This document shows positions 23,527 to 35,117 of a stretch of 60,000 nt of DNA, piece by piece. The notes under the pieces are model-generated. The model did not search any database and was not told where the DNA came from. It saw only the letters and a list, made by a program, of their open reading frames with translations. Every line of letters starts with the position of its first letter. Within the stretch, counting starts at the first letter, position 1. The DNA is from Liolophura sinensis (Eukaryota > Mollusca > Polyplacophora > Chitonida > Chitonidae), in contig NC_088301.1 in NCBI RefSeq assembly GCF_032854445.1, positions 33,156,402-33,216,401 of the forward strand, written 5' to 3'. A program made the position numbers and the translations under genes.

Positions 23527-25150
23527 ATATGCTAAATCTTGGAAAGGGTAATGACTTTATTAAAGAAACTGTTATGTGTACATATATATATGCCTTTGAC
23601 TGCTGCACAGCGTAGATTTATATTGTTTAAAACGTTGTTATGCAGATTCTATAGATAGTTTTGTCTCAATCTTTAAAGAGATAAAAAGGAGAAAATAAGA
23701 TGACGAGGAGGGTTGTTAAAAGGATACACAAAACTCTCTTTGAGTCTCGTCTGCAACTAAGTCTTTTCGTTGTGTAGACTACGGTTTGAAAAGAGTAATA
23801 TCATATTTGTATACTACGGATAAAGGCGTTAACGGAGTTCCGTTTATTTATAGGAAACTTATTCATGTATTTTGTCATTCTCTGATAGGAAATAGAAAAT
23901 TAACGTAAATCACTTTCAAGCACCTTTATCAATTAATGCTCTGTTTTACACATGGCGCCTAAACAACAGCAGATTAAGCTCGAGCGTTGTTATGGATTTT
24001 GAAATCGTTCTCTCCGGATTAAATCAGATTTTTGGGGAAGTCAATAAGACATATATTTATCCATTGAAGAGATTGTGGATTGTAAATGATTAAATATTAT
24101 TTTCTTGTGAACAAAGGCAAATATTCCTGTTTAAGAAGAGACCTGAAAAAACTATATTTGGAAAAGTATTTATAGATAGATAATAACACTGATATGTAGG
24201 GGGGGGGTTAATGAATGATCTATTTTTCTGAAGAATCTGTTGATCTCTCAGCAATGTAAGTCGAACAAAATCGTTGATGAGCATTCTGGAAGTATGGTAG
24301 TGGTATGCTTATGGTACGGGAATGAGAGAAGTACTGATTTCTATTAACTCTCTACACTTCAGACCTACATCTTAATGTCAGCTACAAAGAAGGTCTGTAG
24401 AAGGAAATCTAAAAAATGTTAAGGTTAAACAAACATAGTAAAGCCATTCTATTTGAACTGTCATATTCTAAGTAATGTGGACTCTACTTTCTTTCAGCTT
24501 GTGGTGTTTGAGTTCAGACTAGGCAAGATGTTGGCATAGCTGAGTACATTGCACTGTCAGCTGTGTATCATGTTGCCACCTTTGGGCTCATGCTGTCGTC
24601 ATGGAAACCGCAACATAGACGTCGCCCTATTGATTCGTTGTAAAACGATTTCTTATTGGTTCTTCACTATCAGGTTTCAACCTGTAGGGCTCAACGTCTC
24701 GAATAGCCGTTTGAACTTTATCTCTATTAACCATGTCTGTGGCCCTCCAACGCCGACTTAGTCACGCCCTTAACCTTCAGTTTTACTACCACTTGCTGTC
24801 GTACTCTAAACTTTCCTCCAATCGCAATTGTATAAAATGTACCGTGTAATAAGAGTTTTTGTGCGACGTCGTAACAAGGAAGGTAAACATTTCTACTCAA
24901 TAATGAGAAGACAAGCCTAATAAATAACCATAAAGCATTGACAATTTCAACATACTTTGAGCCAAATACAGAAACTATACCCTCTAAAACAAACAAAAGT
25001 ATGAAGCTAGCCCTCTTTCAAACATTCTGTGAATCCATTTGCAATTCGTAGATGTAAGACACCATCTAGTTTGAAACTGAAGAAGTGGGCATGCGATGCC
25101 ATGCTAAAAGAAGACTAGACGTGTAACCGAACTTGTTCGAAAAGGAAGTT
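23527..25150. other. Spacer without a recognisable gene
   Basis: Nothing assignable. Open frames around 24,549-24,996 overlap on opposite strands and carry no family pattern. Confidence 0.5.
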
Positions 25151-25163
25151 CGAGATCAGGTTG

Positions 25164-25204
25164 AGGAGGTGGTGGGTGGGTTGGTTGGGGGGGGGGGGGG
25201 GCGG
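25164..25204 (+). repeat. G-rich tract with a run of 15 G
   Basis: GGAGGTGGTGGGTGGGTTGGTT is followed by G15 (25,187-25,201). It meets the usual pattern for a G-quadruplex on the plus strand. Confidence 0.8.
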
Positions 25205-25969
25205 TTAGTGTAGTACCGCCAAACGTTTCTTGTCATCCAGCAACAGATCTATAACGGAATGGTCATAGAGTTCAGAGGTATAAAACGAGACAGACGAGCT
25301 ACAACTCGAGACTACGCTATACATGTGTAGATTTATGGAATGCCCCAGGCTAACTGTATATCGATAAAGTTTAAAAAGTATAACTTTTTGTCTTTTTCAT
25401 GCTACATAATAGAGATATCGCAGTTCAAAGTAAGCAACATCACACACATTAAGAAAATCGAAAGCGCCGCCATGTTATCTTTGACCAATAACCACAAAAC
25501 GCAGTTGTTACCGTTTACCACATGTACGTGGGGTACGAGTAACGAAATTAACACCGTGTGTCCAGTTGCTTTAACATGACGCATATCATTGCAGAATTCC
25601 ATATTAAAAATTAATTTATTGAGTTACCCAGCACATCAGAAAAACATGGTTGTGGTCGTTTATTTCTGTTTCCGCCCCTCTTCCTGAATAACTGGTTATA
25701 TTACTTGTGAATTGTCTTTTTTTTACAGAATGTTTCAGAAATTTTGGGAAATATTTCTGATAATTTGGCAATGTATTCATTTATTATGGATTAATCCTCC
25801 GCGATAAATCCTTAAACTTATTTATCTGTTTACCTGATTGGTTGGTATTAACGATGTACCCGAAAGTTTTTCACTTAGTCGACGTTGGTCAGGTTTAGGA
25901 GTGGAGGATGTACCCGTAGTAAGCCACCTTCCTTCGCCAGGTACATGGCAAAAGCTTTACTAGTCATTG
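25205..25969. other. Spacer without a recognisable gene
   Basis: No gene or repeat recognised. Overlapping frames on both strands at 25,340-25,602 look like chance. Confidence 0.45.
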
Positions 25970-26330
25970 AAACTTGTAGCCTTTTCCTGGTAGTCAGCTC
26001 TCTCTGTCCAATAATTGTGCTTGTCTGTACCATTTTGCTTGTAGCCAAATGCACCATGTAGAGCTTGTGGTCAACTCTCCCTACCCGATGCTCGCACTTG
26101 TCTCCAATATGTTACCTGTAGCCAACTGCCTTTACCCAATGCTTGTCTGGCCAACGTTGGCGTTTGTCTGCATCATGATGCTTGTAGCCATCTCTGTCCA
26201 ATACTCTACTTGTCTGCACTATGACGCTTGTAACTATCATTCCGCATATTGCTCGTACTTATCTGCCCCATTCTCGTGTCTGTATGTATCCTGTTGTATC
26301 TTTACAAAGCTCGTGTTTGTCTCCACTTTA
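25970..26330. repeat. Degenerate minisatellite, about 50-60-bp unit
   Basis: Recurrent blocks CTTGTAGCCA, CTCTCTGTCCAAT or CCTTTACCCAATGC, GCTTGTCTG and ACCATNNTGC alternate several times. Units vary in length and are well diverged. An open frame of 100 codons (26,049-26,351) arises from the repetition and is not called. Confidence 0.6.
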
Positions 26331-26510
26331 TCGTTATATATGATGGTCTGACAACACATACACATCTTTTCTGATAAACGTGAATGTCAACTTCTTAATT
26401 TCTCGGACAAGTAAAGTGTTGGCCTGATGAGATTTTTGTGCCTGGTAACTTCATAAGAGGATGGCATCCCTGTAATCTGAGACGAGAAGTAGACGCGATC
26501 AAGACGATCA

Positions 26511-26883
26511 CTAATTAAGGAGTTTCGAATTGGAACCCTTTTCTCGTTAACGGTAAAATGGGGCAGTCCAACTATATCATGTGACTTGTGAAAAATGTTA
26601 GGCAGCCTTTGTTGACATTAATTTACCGATCACCTGTCTCGCCCTTTTCCAGAAGTACAAATGACACCTCTTTGTTTTACATCTCAAATTCACAAACGTT
26701 CAGATTCTCAATTTTTTCCGTCTTTCGTCTCTTTTAAATTACGTTTATGAACCTTTTTTTGCCCATGTTATAGTAAATGTGATCAAAAATGGTTGCCTAA
26801 CATTTTGACTGGCCACATGATACAGTTGGACTTTATCTACGTTCATCGATGAAAGAGTTCGAACTCGAAGCTCCCCTATTAGG
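26511..26883. mobile_element. Foldback/MITE-like element, about 370 bp, arms about 120 bp
   Basis: The left arm (26,511-26,630) is the imperfect reverse complement of the right arm (26,765-26,883). Best blocks are AGTCCAACTATATCATGTG against the complement of CACATGATACAGTTGGACT, and AAAATGTTAGGCAGCC against GGTTGCCTAACATTTT. Outer blocks TTTCGAATTGGAAC and GTTCGAACTCGAA also pair. About 135 bp of unique sequence lies between. There is no coding capacity, so if mobile it was moved in trans by a DNA transposase. Superfamily and target duplication are not clear. Confidence 0.7.
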
Positions 26884-27956
26884 GCCTACGTTACAGATGG
26901 TACGAAGACAATGGGGTCATTAGCTACTAAGTCCTCCTCAGTTGAACATGATTTTGGTTCACAGTATCACTTCTTTAACTGTAGGTCATTTTAAGATCTC
27001 TCTACCAGAAATCAGAAGTTTATGTAAACTGAGTCGTTTGTATATTCTACTAGAGTCGTGGTTGTCCAGTATATGTGACTGAAAGTGTGTAAATAAGGCC
27101 TACATTAATCAGGAAATCTACGGTCAAGGTGTTTGTGTCTTCGACGATTTTGTGCGGTTGCCTGGTCTTCTCTATCGCCGGAATGGCCATCTTGCATCAT
27201 ACACAGCTGAGTTAATTTGCTAATACTGTTTCGTATGACTATCATATATATATTGTTCTGCTACAGTTTTAATGCTATGATAAATCATGATGCTCAATTA
27301 GATACATACACTTCATGCAAGAGCATTTCTTCGTTAGACCACTGTGTTTGTTTGAATTCTGCTAAATCTATGCAATCGGTGTTTACGTACATAGATATGA
27401 TTGCCACAAGTATTAGATCATCTCCCACTCTCTGTAACAGATAATTGGCAGTCTTAACCCGCATTCTTCCCATTATGAACAATGCTTCTACAGAATCTTG
27501 TATGGAGTGGTCTATTTCTCATGAAGAAGACATTGATTATCATTGATCAGTGACTGAATATAATTTGTCCCTGATATGTTAAACTACCGAGGGAATTTTT
27601 TGTAAGCATCAACATTGTAACAAGCATTCAAGCTTGATTAGTATTATAAGGATATCATGTCATCGTTGTATGCAGTATTTCTGAATATTATAGCCAATCG
27701 TAGCACCGTGTAAGCCGCAGTTTTGTTATTCTTGGGTGGTACTATTGTGTAAATAACCTTATGCGTTTGCACGTGCAACCTTCCTTGCCTTCAGAGGAAT
27801 CAGCAGCAAGGAAAGAGCTTACATTTGTGGTTTTAATCAAAAAAAAAAAGTCGGAGATATAAATACGCTCTTAGGTGTTGCAAAAGAGCTGGCTCAATCA
27901 TTTTTCTCGAGGATGTATATGATCATTTCTGAGGAAAAGATAAAGTGAACATAAAG
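26884..27956. other. Spacer without a recognisable gene
   Basis: Nothing assignable. There is an A-run at about 27,840-27,850. Confidence 0.5.
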
Positions 27957-28276
27957 TCAGCCACTAAAACTGTATCCATTAATAAAGTAGTATTTTAGAA
28001 ATGTTCTAAAAATGTTTAAAAATATCTAAACTCTATTATCAACAAAATAAATAGCAAACAATCGTCAGCCCCTGGCCACTAATTTGATGACGCCATCTTA
28101 CCATGTTATAGCTATCTGGAGTGACGTCACAAAACCTAGGAGCTATATTAAGGTATTAAACAACGTGACAATGAGAAAATACAAATACAAACAAACCACG
28201 CCTGGTACCCAACCAAAGAGTTCCGTTCCGTGTTCAAAGGGCCGATGTTTCCTTTAGATTGGCGCTCGATCAGGGC
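27957..28276 (+). repeat. Dispersed repeat A, copy 2
   Basis: Partner of 8863-9180, in the same orientation and of the same length. This copy keeps the perfect palindrome GTGACGTCAC, a cAMP-response-element-like site that is decayed to GTGACGTCTT in copy 1. Confidence 0.6.
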
Positions 28277-30740
28277 AATATTCGTAAGCACAAGCGTCGT
28301 GTTTTAGCTGTCCTGCTCGTCTTGTCCCTGCATGGATGTAATCATTTGGCCTAGATGGCTATACCCACTTCAGGGAATTTACCGACCATAGCAGGACCTC
28401 CTGATTGATAACAGACACTTTCATTTAGATTTTGGGAAGATATTTTCGTAATGTGATAAATATGACTTGCAAAGGTACAATATTTTTCTTCAAGCAATGA
28501 CTCTTCCGAGGGCGTTTTCTTACCAGCTCACCCTGACAAGTTATTGTAGTATCCTGCCCAATGTGTACGTATTGTGACTCGGGCAACTGTTCTCAACTTC
28601 CTGCCCATAAATATGTGGTTCAAGCTTCACAAATCCAATTTATTGCATCGATATCTGTCTATCCACTATACCACACTGACAATCGAGACCTAATAGGTAT
28701 TTTGACGTGACAGGCGATTATCACGTGACGTTTCAGCGCTGGTGATTGGCCAAGTTCATAAGGGCTTCAACAACATTGGGTACTCCGAGTAAATTGTCCG
28801 TCATTGCAATATCCTTAGTGCTGAACCTCATCTTCTTGGCTTTCAAAACTTTATAAAAATTTTTTACATATTTTTCTGTGATAACTGTGTCCTATACTAT
28901 GTTTTTCTATGTACATACAGGAGCAGACTTCACGTTCACTTTAAACGTTCTATTCTTTTGGAGTCTGTGTTTTTGGAATTTTTGGTGCGGATGCATGGGA
29001 TGAAGAGGTATAAATAAAACGTGTTAATTACATGAATGATGTTATAAGTGATTTATAAAAGTGTATACCATTAGAACCTGATCGGAAAAGAGGTGGTGAA
29101 TTTCTATTCCTTTCACGGAAGTTCAGTAAATACTCATATCGAATCTATCGCTGTATACTTATTAAGAAGCTCGTATGTCATGAGGTCCCAATTTACATTG
29201 TCAAATCATTCCTATATTAGTTTAACAGCCAGATATATGCTTCTAAATGAGATTCTACTCTTTCTGACTAATTTCGACCATTTAATGAAGTGAGAAAATG
29301 TGGTATATTCCCTTGGCTTTTTTGCCATATGAATACATGACCTTAATGTTCATCTTTGAATGCCAAAGTTGGGAGTAATATTTACCTATAATCACATATC
29401 TGCCTCATGTATGTCACCTGTGCTGATGAAGTGTTTTGCTCCCTGCATTTCATCTGCATGGTAACCACAGAGAGTGGGCTATGTACACACTTGTCTTTAC
29501 TTGGGTCGTGTTATATCTGATTACAAATCGGATGATGTGAATATGGCATGTCAAAACAGCAACTTTAATAGCAAATGTGTTTCTCCAAAAAATTAACCCA
29601 TATTCTGATTTCTTCAGAAAAAAAGTCATTTCGCCAATATATTACTGCAATGCATATTGCTGTCAGATGTGGTGTAATTAAAAGGAAAGAAATTCTCACA
29701 ACATTATGCAGACCTCGGATAAACAAAATTCCATAATTTGTGGAATCCAAATAAATTATAGATTTAAAACGAACTAATGCTGTCTGGAAGTATTTTACAC
29801 ACTTGTTAATAATAGTTCCATGCTACTCTATAATACATGCTAGTCTGGGATTGTTCTCCTGTAACGACATTCTCTGTAAATGTTGGACCTTTTTGTATGA
29901 AAAATCGAATTCTGAAATAAAAACATTATTTTTATCGTTATAAAAATCTTGTGTTTGTTCTATGATGTTGAACATCCAGGATAGCAATCAAAATATAAGA
30001 TTTATGTGTGGCGAGTTGATATACATGTAATTTAAGCGCTGGTGATGTGGTAACAACTTGTAACCCTTCAACCTTCTTACACATAGACAACGGATATAAC
30101 TGTATACATGTATAAATGTATATAAGAGTTCTATAATGCCCAACAGGTCACATGTCTTCAGCTGGTCAGTGTCGTCATCAAGATGCATGGTTTTCGACAT
30201 CTGTGTTTAGGACCACAATTTTCACAATGGAAGAAGAAAAATCCTTTGAAAAGAGATTCGTGTGTTGAAAAGAGGTGTAAACCAGCCATTTTTCTCCATG
30301 GGGAAAACCCAACCCTCAGTTGTTACGGTGGTTTTGTGATATGAACACTTTTTTTTTGGTGTGTGTGTGTGGGGGGGGGGGAGTGAGGGGGGTATCATTC
30401 CTAATGGATAAACTGAACCGTATTCATTAGCATTGCATATTACAACAAATTATCAACTGTGCTTATTACCTAAGTTTAGAATTTTGATATATACATGCGA
30501 ATATACTCAACTCATCCACATGCATACTTGGTTAGTTTTACTGCCACAGCAGCAGCCTATGGTTTCACGCCAAACCCGCCAAGTCCTAAACGATGGTTCC
30601 AGTCCAAAACAGGTGTCAGCTGTGGCTCTTACATGTACCTCTCAGCTCGCCCGCACATATATTCCACTAATTTAAGGGCATGCCTGATCCAAATTCACGA
30701 CGCGGCAATCCCTGAAGCAGCAGCCATTTTGTCTTCTCCA
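28277..30740. other. Spacer without a recognisable gene
   Basis: No gene seen. An E-box/CRE-like TCACGTGACG sits at about 28,711-28,720, and a GT/G-rich tract at 30,349-30,393 is listed separately. Frames at 30,495-30,812 are open for about 100 codons but have no protein pattern. Confidence 0.45.
30349..30393 (+). repeat. T-run, (GT)n and G-run low-complexity tract
   Basis: T-rich sequence passes into (GT)n, then G11, GAGTGA and G6. Confidence 0.8.
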
Positions 30741-30759
30741 CAGTTACGGGTCTTCACAA

Positions 30760-30958
30760 GGATGTCTTTCCTGGAAGGCACAAGCGCGTTTAACCTGAAA
30801 AGAAGAGCATAATGGGCGATTTGTTTTGAAACAGATTGCTTTGATTTGAACTTTGCCAACCAAGTATAAAGATCGGATGAGTTGAAATAGCCACCTGGGG
30901 CTATGTTTCTTATATACCAAACCGTACTCCGTTTAAGGTGCACGGGTTACCACTTCAA
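30760..30958 (+). repeat. Dispersed repeat D, copy 1
   Basis: The core 30,860-30,958 is collinear with 33,150-33,251. Shared blocks: CAAGTATAAA, AGTTGAAA(T/C)AGCCA, GGCTAT, TTTCTTATATA(C/T)CAAA, GT(T/A)AAGGTGCA-like, and GGTTACNAC followed by CAAA. Similarity upstream (GGAAGGCACAAGCGCGTTT against GAAAGGACGTGAAACGCTGTTT) suggests the unit starts about 100 bp earlier. The class is unknown. Confidence 0.5.
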
Positions 30959-31534
30959 ATCCAGGGATTAAATTACAAACATATCCAACAGACCATTTTC
31001 TAATCTGTTCTCTGTTGCTTGTATTATATTCAATTGTCTCGTGTTTGACACCACTATTGTATCTACCTGTTTCCAACCGCTTAACAGTGGCTGGTCGTTT
31101 GTGTCCAGTGTATACACCTCTTATTTTACTCCCACAGTTATTTTCATCCAGTTGACTTCGTTTTCTCTCTTCCATTGTGTACTATTTGTTATCGTTCCAA
31201 CACTGTCGGTAGCCAAATGACTATGCACAATTGAATGCATCCGAAAGAAAATGCTTTCTGCTAACTATATAAGTTGTTGCCGGAAAGACTTGTGTTCCAT
31301 GTCTTCGAACAATTTGTTCGGCCTATTCTTTTTGGTCATGTAGTTAGCTGAAATCGCACTACTTAAAACATTATCAAATTAATGATGTTTTGATGATAAA
31401 AAGCCAAAAACGTCACGTAGGATAAACTAACAAGTTGTCATTCATAAGTAATTTGCTGACTGAATGCCTTATCTTGTGACGTGAGAAATGCTTACACCCA
31501 TTTTATGCCCCAATATCCCTAGGACGTTGTGTTT

Positions 31535-31733
31535 TGTATGTGTGTATGTATGCTTGGGGTTTAACGTCGAACTTAACAATTGTTCAACCATATGGCAACG
31601 AGGAGTCATTAGGCGTGGGCACATATTGTGTCATCTTGTGGCAGGGATAGTCCATGCCGCCAAAGTGCTGCCGCCACTAAGCCTTATGCCGAAGACACCA
31701 GTCATGACACCCCAACATACCCATAGTACCAAC
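31535..31733 (-). mobile_element. SINE family B, 3' part
   Basis: Reverse-complement match to the 12.7-kb copy: GGTGTCTTCGGCATAAGGC, GGCAGCACTTTGG, TGCCACAAGATGACACAATA, GCCTAATGACTCCTCGTTG, CATATGGTTGAACAATTGTT, then GACGTTAAACCCCAAGCATA and a (CATA)n-like tail. The tail is complete. The tRNA-like 5' head is not adjacent but lies on the same strand about 270 bp away (32,000-32,145). Confidence 0.8.
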
Positions 31734-31999
31734 CATTAAAACCTACCACTGACGTCAAACTATGGCTACATCCCTACATTACTTTTCAGGAATGGAACGA
31801 TTGGCACAGGTCTGGAACAGACATCAGTGGACTGTGCTACAAAGTAACAAATCTGTGTTGATTAGCATGCAGATCTAATGGCAGAAATGTATTTTTAGCC
31901 ATGTAAACACACGATTGTGAGCAGGGTGGATTTTCAGTAGCGGAATACCCCTTCAGGGTCTTTACTCCATTAATTTTAAGGAATGGAGAGTTAGGCGAA
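31734..31999. other. Segment between the two halves of a family-B SINE
   Basis: About 265 bp of unrelated sequence separates the 3' part and the 5' head of a SINE on the minus strand. It may be an insertion that split one SINE. No inverted ends are evident. Confidence 0.4.
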
Positions 32000-32145
32000 C
32001 ATTCCCTTTTACGTCATGTTTCCTTGCGCCAAGCGAGGCAGCAGCAAGTATCAAGTAACCCGACCCGGGTTTGATCCCGGGGTCACCCGATTTCAATCGA
32101 GGATGACGCTCTAATCATTAGTCCACCGAAGCGGTCTGGCGTGTT
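32000..32145 (-). mobile_element. tRNA-derived head of a family-B SINE
   Basis: On the minus strand, GGTGGACTAATGATTAGAGC fits a polymerase III A box in a tRNA-like D-arm, and GGGATCAAACCCGGG contains a B box (GATCAAACC). The region between them cannot fold a normal anticodon arm (CGATTGAAATCG has only a two-base loop), so this is not a functional tRNA gene. It is followed by CTTGCTGCTGCCTCGCTTGGCG, which joins tRNA head to body in molluscan SINEs that I recall. Confidence 0.7.
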
Positions 32146-32519
32146 GTTGACTGCTTTGCTTACTTACATCGCACTTATTTGCAATTATAAATCAGGTCTA
32201 TACCCTATATATTCTTCCACAGACTCGTTCTTTACAAATATATAGGAAGAAGAATAAAAATATCTTAGTTTAGTGTTTAAAATGAGCTATTCATTTTGTG
32301 TCATCGATAGTAGGCCTACTTCTATCTTCAGCGGAACGAATTTTCAAAACTTGCGTGTGTCCGGTGAGTTTTGGTAACGAACATCTCCTGCGATCAACAT
32401 GGATTATGCTGAGGCATGTTTTTAGTATCAAGGCCGTAGAAACCATGATAATCCTGATAGAATACCACTAAAATTAAACAGAGGTTTTTGTATTTGGTAT
32501 AATACTTCCAGTCATTTAA

Positions 32520-32800
32520 TTGATTGACTGATTGATTGATTCTTGTGTTGAAACACGATACTCAAGAATATTTCACTTACATTTATTTGGTGCTTTACGC
32601 CGTACTCAAGAGTATTTCACTCATACAACGGTGGCCTGCATTATGGTGGGAGGAAGCCCAGCAAGTTGCCGAAGACCTTACCACACACTTCCGGAAAGGA
32701 AGCCAGCATGAGCTGGACTGAACAACAACCGCATTGGTGAGAGTCCATTTCGCCGCACTGACACGCTAATCATCCCGGCCATGGAGACCTCCATTTAACT
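32520..32800 (-). mobile_element. SINE family A, nearly full length, with a doubled 3' end
   Basis: On the minus strand: head GGAGGTCTCCATGGCCGGGA, TGATTAGCGTGTCAGTGCGG, CACCAATGCGG, CAGTCCAGCTCATGCTGG, then CTTCC. The central domain has lost about 35 bp (the GGTCGTGGGTTTCCCCCGGG part). The tail CCACCATAATGCAGGCCACC, GTATGAGTGAAATACTCTTG, AGTACGGCGTAAA is followed by a second tail copy (AAGTGAAATATTCTTGAGTA) and (AATC)n. The doubled tail suggests insertion of one SINE into or next to the tail of another. Confidence 0.8.
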
Positions 32801-32814
32801 TATATGCCAACTAC

Positions 32815-32865
32815 CATGCACTGTCATGGGCGGAGGAAACCTGCATGAATTCCCGGTAAAACATC
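32815..32865 (-). mobile_element. Fragment of SINE family A central domain
   Basis: The reverse complement reads CCGGGAATTCATGCAGGTTT, then CCTCCGCCCATGACAG. This corresponds to the GGGCTCTGCCCGGTTTCCTC, CCACCATAATG part of complete copies. Confidence 0.45.
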
Positions 32866-33074
32866 GAGCTTGATGGAGTATCTGTGAACTGATTTTTACA
32901 AATACACGCGGTCACCTTTCGCGCTTGAATACGGTCTTTGGTTTAGCTATTTTTGATTCTTTCCAGCATGCTGATAGTTTGCGTTCCAGAGAGTGACCTA
33001 CTTGACCGGAAGGCAAGTGAACTCCAAAGATCTGCACCTAAGAGCCACACTTGACACCTGCATGTTTTGAACTA

Positions 33075-33251
33075 CAGCTATCGTTTAGAAAGGACGTGAA
33101 ACGCTGTTTCCAATGGTCTACCAATGGTTGCCAGTTTGGCTGTAAAACTATCAAGTATAAAAGAGGGAAGTTGAAACAGCCATCTCTGGCTATCAATTTC
33201 TTATATATCAAATCGTAACCTGTTCACAGTGCATAGGTTACTACCGCAAAC
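33075..33251 (+). repeat. Dispersed repeat D, copy 2
   Basis: Partner of 30,760-30,958 in the same orientation, best from 33,150. About 2.3 kb separates the copies. Confidence 0.5.
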
Positions 33252-33637
33252 TTTCCGATGACCTGCATCTGAGACTACATTTTCAGCGATATGTGGTCAT
33301 TCCAGGTTTAGATAATCGCCTGGACGATTATTAGTTCTAATTTAATAAATTCTGATTTTATTTAATACCATTTGGCCTATATCCTTATCATACAAAAGTA
33401 TAGTACCATGTAAAGAAACTCTCTATTATTTGAACTCTTTTTCAACGTGCTAGCTGTTCTCCGGATGGACTTCGTTAACTCACTGGACAATGCAGGATAC
33501 ACTGAAGTGCTTTATTAGCGGACAAAATTTCTTATGGCCGTGTATTTTTATGGGCCGTACGATCAAGGTTTATACCTCTGGTTGGGAAATTTACAGAATT
33601 GTGCTAGCATTTTGAAAAAAATTTCCAGTTTCTTATC

Positions 33638-33823
33638 GTACCTCTCCGAGGCAGATTCCCCGCCTTGCCTTATACGGCCCTGTGTTTCAAATTCTGCGGA
33701 TGGTCGTCGGTTTCCCCCTGGTTCTGCCCGGTTTCCTCTTCACATAATGCTGATCGCCGTCATATAAGTGAAATATTCTTGAGTACGGCGTAAAACACCG
33801 ATCAAATAAATAAATGAATAAAT
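33638..33823 (+). mobile_element. SINE family A, 5'-truncated copy
   Basis: Starts within the body (CGTACCTCTCCG) and continues through CTGCGGATGGTCGTCGGTTT, CCCCCTGGTTCTGCCCGG, TTTCCTCTTCACATAATGCT, CGTCATATAAGTGAAATATT, CTTGAGTACGGCGTAAAACA and the (AAATA)n-like tail. The tRNA head is absent. 5' truncation is normal for retroposed elements. Confidence 0.85.
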
Positions 33824-35111
33824 CTAACTTGTCGCAGTGGATGCCTCAAGCTTTTCGCACATCCCAAAACACCAAACCTATAATAAATTGAAACTTAACA
33901 ACTTGGATGTATATGGGTTTTACAGTCTGTGACACTACCAATGGTATACTGTGATATATAGCAAAATACGCGAGGAAAATGACAAGCCTAAGCACCTGTG
34001 ACAGAGTAGGTATTAATCTGGGTATCTGATTTCACTGTATATTTTTGTCCTGGTAAGAAGTTTATTTTAAGTGATCACAAGACACGTTATATTATACTAA
34101 TAACATGGCAAAGTGCGATTTTTAAAAACGGATACCTTGGAATACAGTATCTACACGCAACGCTTAAGTTCCATTCATGTGTTCGTTTTTACGCCTTGTT
34201 TTTAGTATCCTTTAAGTTAATGATGAATTCCGCATTTGGCTTCAAAAATTATGGTAGATGTCCTTGTGAAGGCCTATCGTTTGCTGCTAACCTGACCTGA
34301 GCCTCCATAGATCGGTTTTAAACGGACATTGATATATATAGGAGGCTAATAAGGTATATGTCACAGTCACAGGGTGGAGAGAGTTTAAAAGGTAAAACAC
34401 TTTAGTTTGCATAGTCCACGTGGAAAAGGAGCTGGAGTGCTTCGGGCCGAATGTGTGCTTCAAAACAATCCAACAGACCTAGAAAAATTCTTCCCCTATT
34501 ATTTTCTACCAGCTCGTCTTTTCTCTGCGCTCTTTCTCATCTTTTCTCACTAGCAATTTACGATGATCCGTGTTCAGTCTGATAATGGAAGTATACGTGT
34601 ATCTATGCATACGGATCGTGCTCAAACAATGGGAGAGCTCGCAACTCATCGTTCCGCTTCTTTGTCCAGGATCCATCCTTTGGAAACATGTGCGTGCTGT
34701 TGTGGCGCGACGCGCTGGACTTTGGAGGGAAAACACGACTTGGGTCTCTCAGCACAAGAGAGAAATCAATGTGAACAAGCTGTGAGAGGAAAAGGCCAGT
34801 TTTAAATACAAATATTTGCTAGTCTTACCGAACAAAAGAGGAAAGACAGTCGTAATGTGAGGCTATCATAGTTGCTAAATGTCCCGAACTAGTCTGGAGT
34901 ACCCTAAAGAGAAATGAGTTCCCCTTGATATTATAGGCATGTAGGCTTACAAATGTACATGTATGTTAGTCCATTTAAATGGACTCTCTGTGTTATTTTA
35001 AAATCCTGACATTCCTCGTAGCACTCAGTCCTCCTTGATATGGCACGAGACCTTGACCTGCCTGTGGTTCTAGAATTCTGCTTTTTTTTTTTTTTAATTG
35101 AAAGCAACCAG
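33824..35111. other. Spacer, possibly upstream region of the 35.1-kb candidate exon
   Basis: No clear gene. Frames at 34,506-34,805 are open on both strands with higher GC but carry no family pattern. The segment just before 35,111 is a T-run followed by AACCAG, which fits an intron end. Confidence 0.45.
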
Positions 35112-35117
35112 AAAACT

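Noticed and set aside
32040-32125. Possible tRNA gene on the minus strand (A and B boxes, GATCAAACC)
   Set aside because: No proper anticodon loop, poor T-stem pairing, and a SINE body directly downstream; it is a SINE head.
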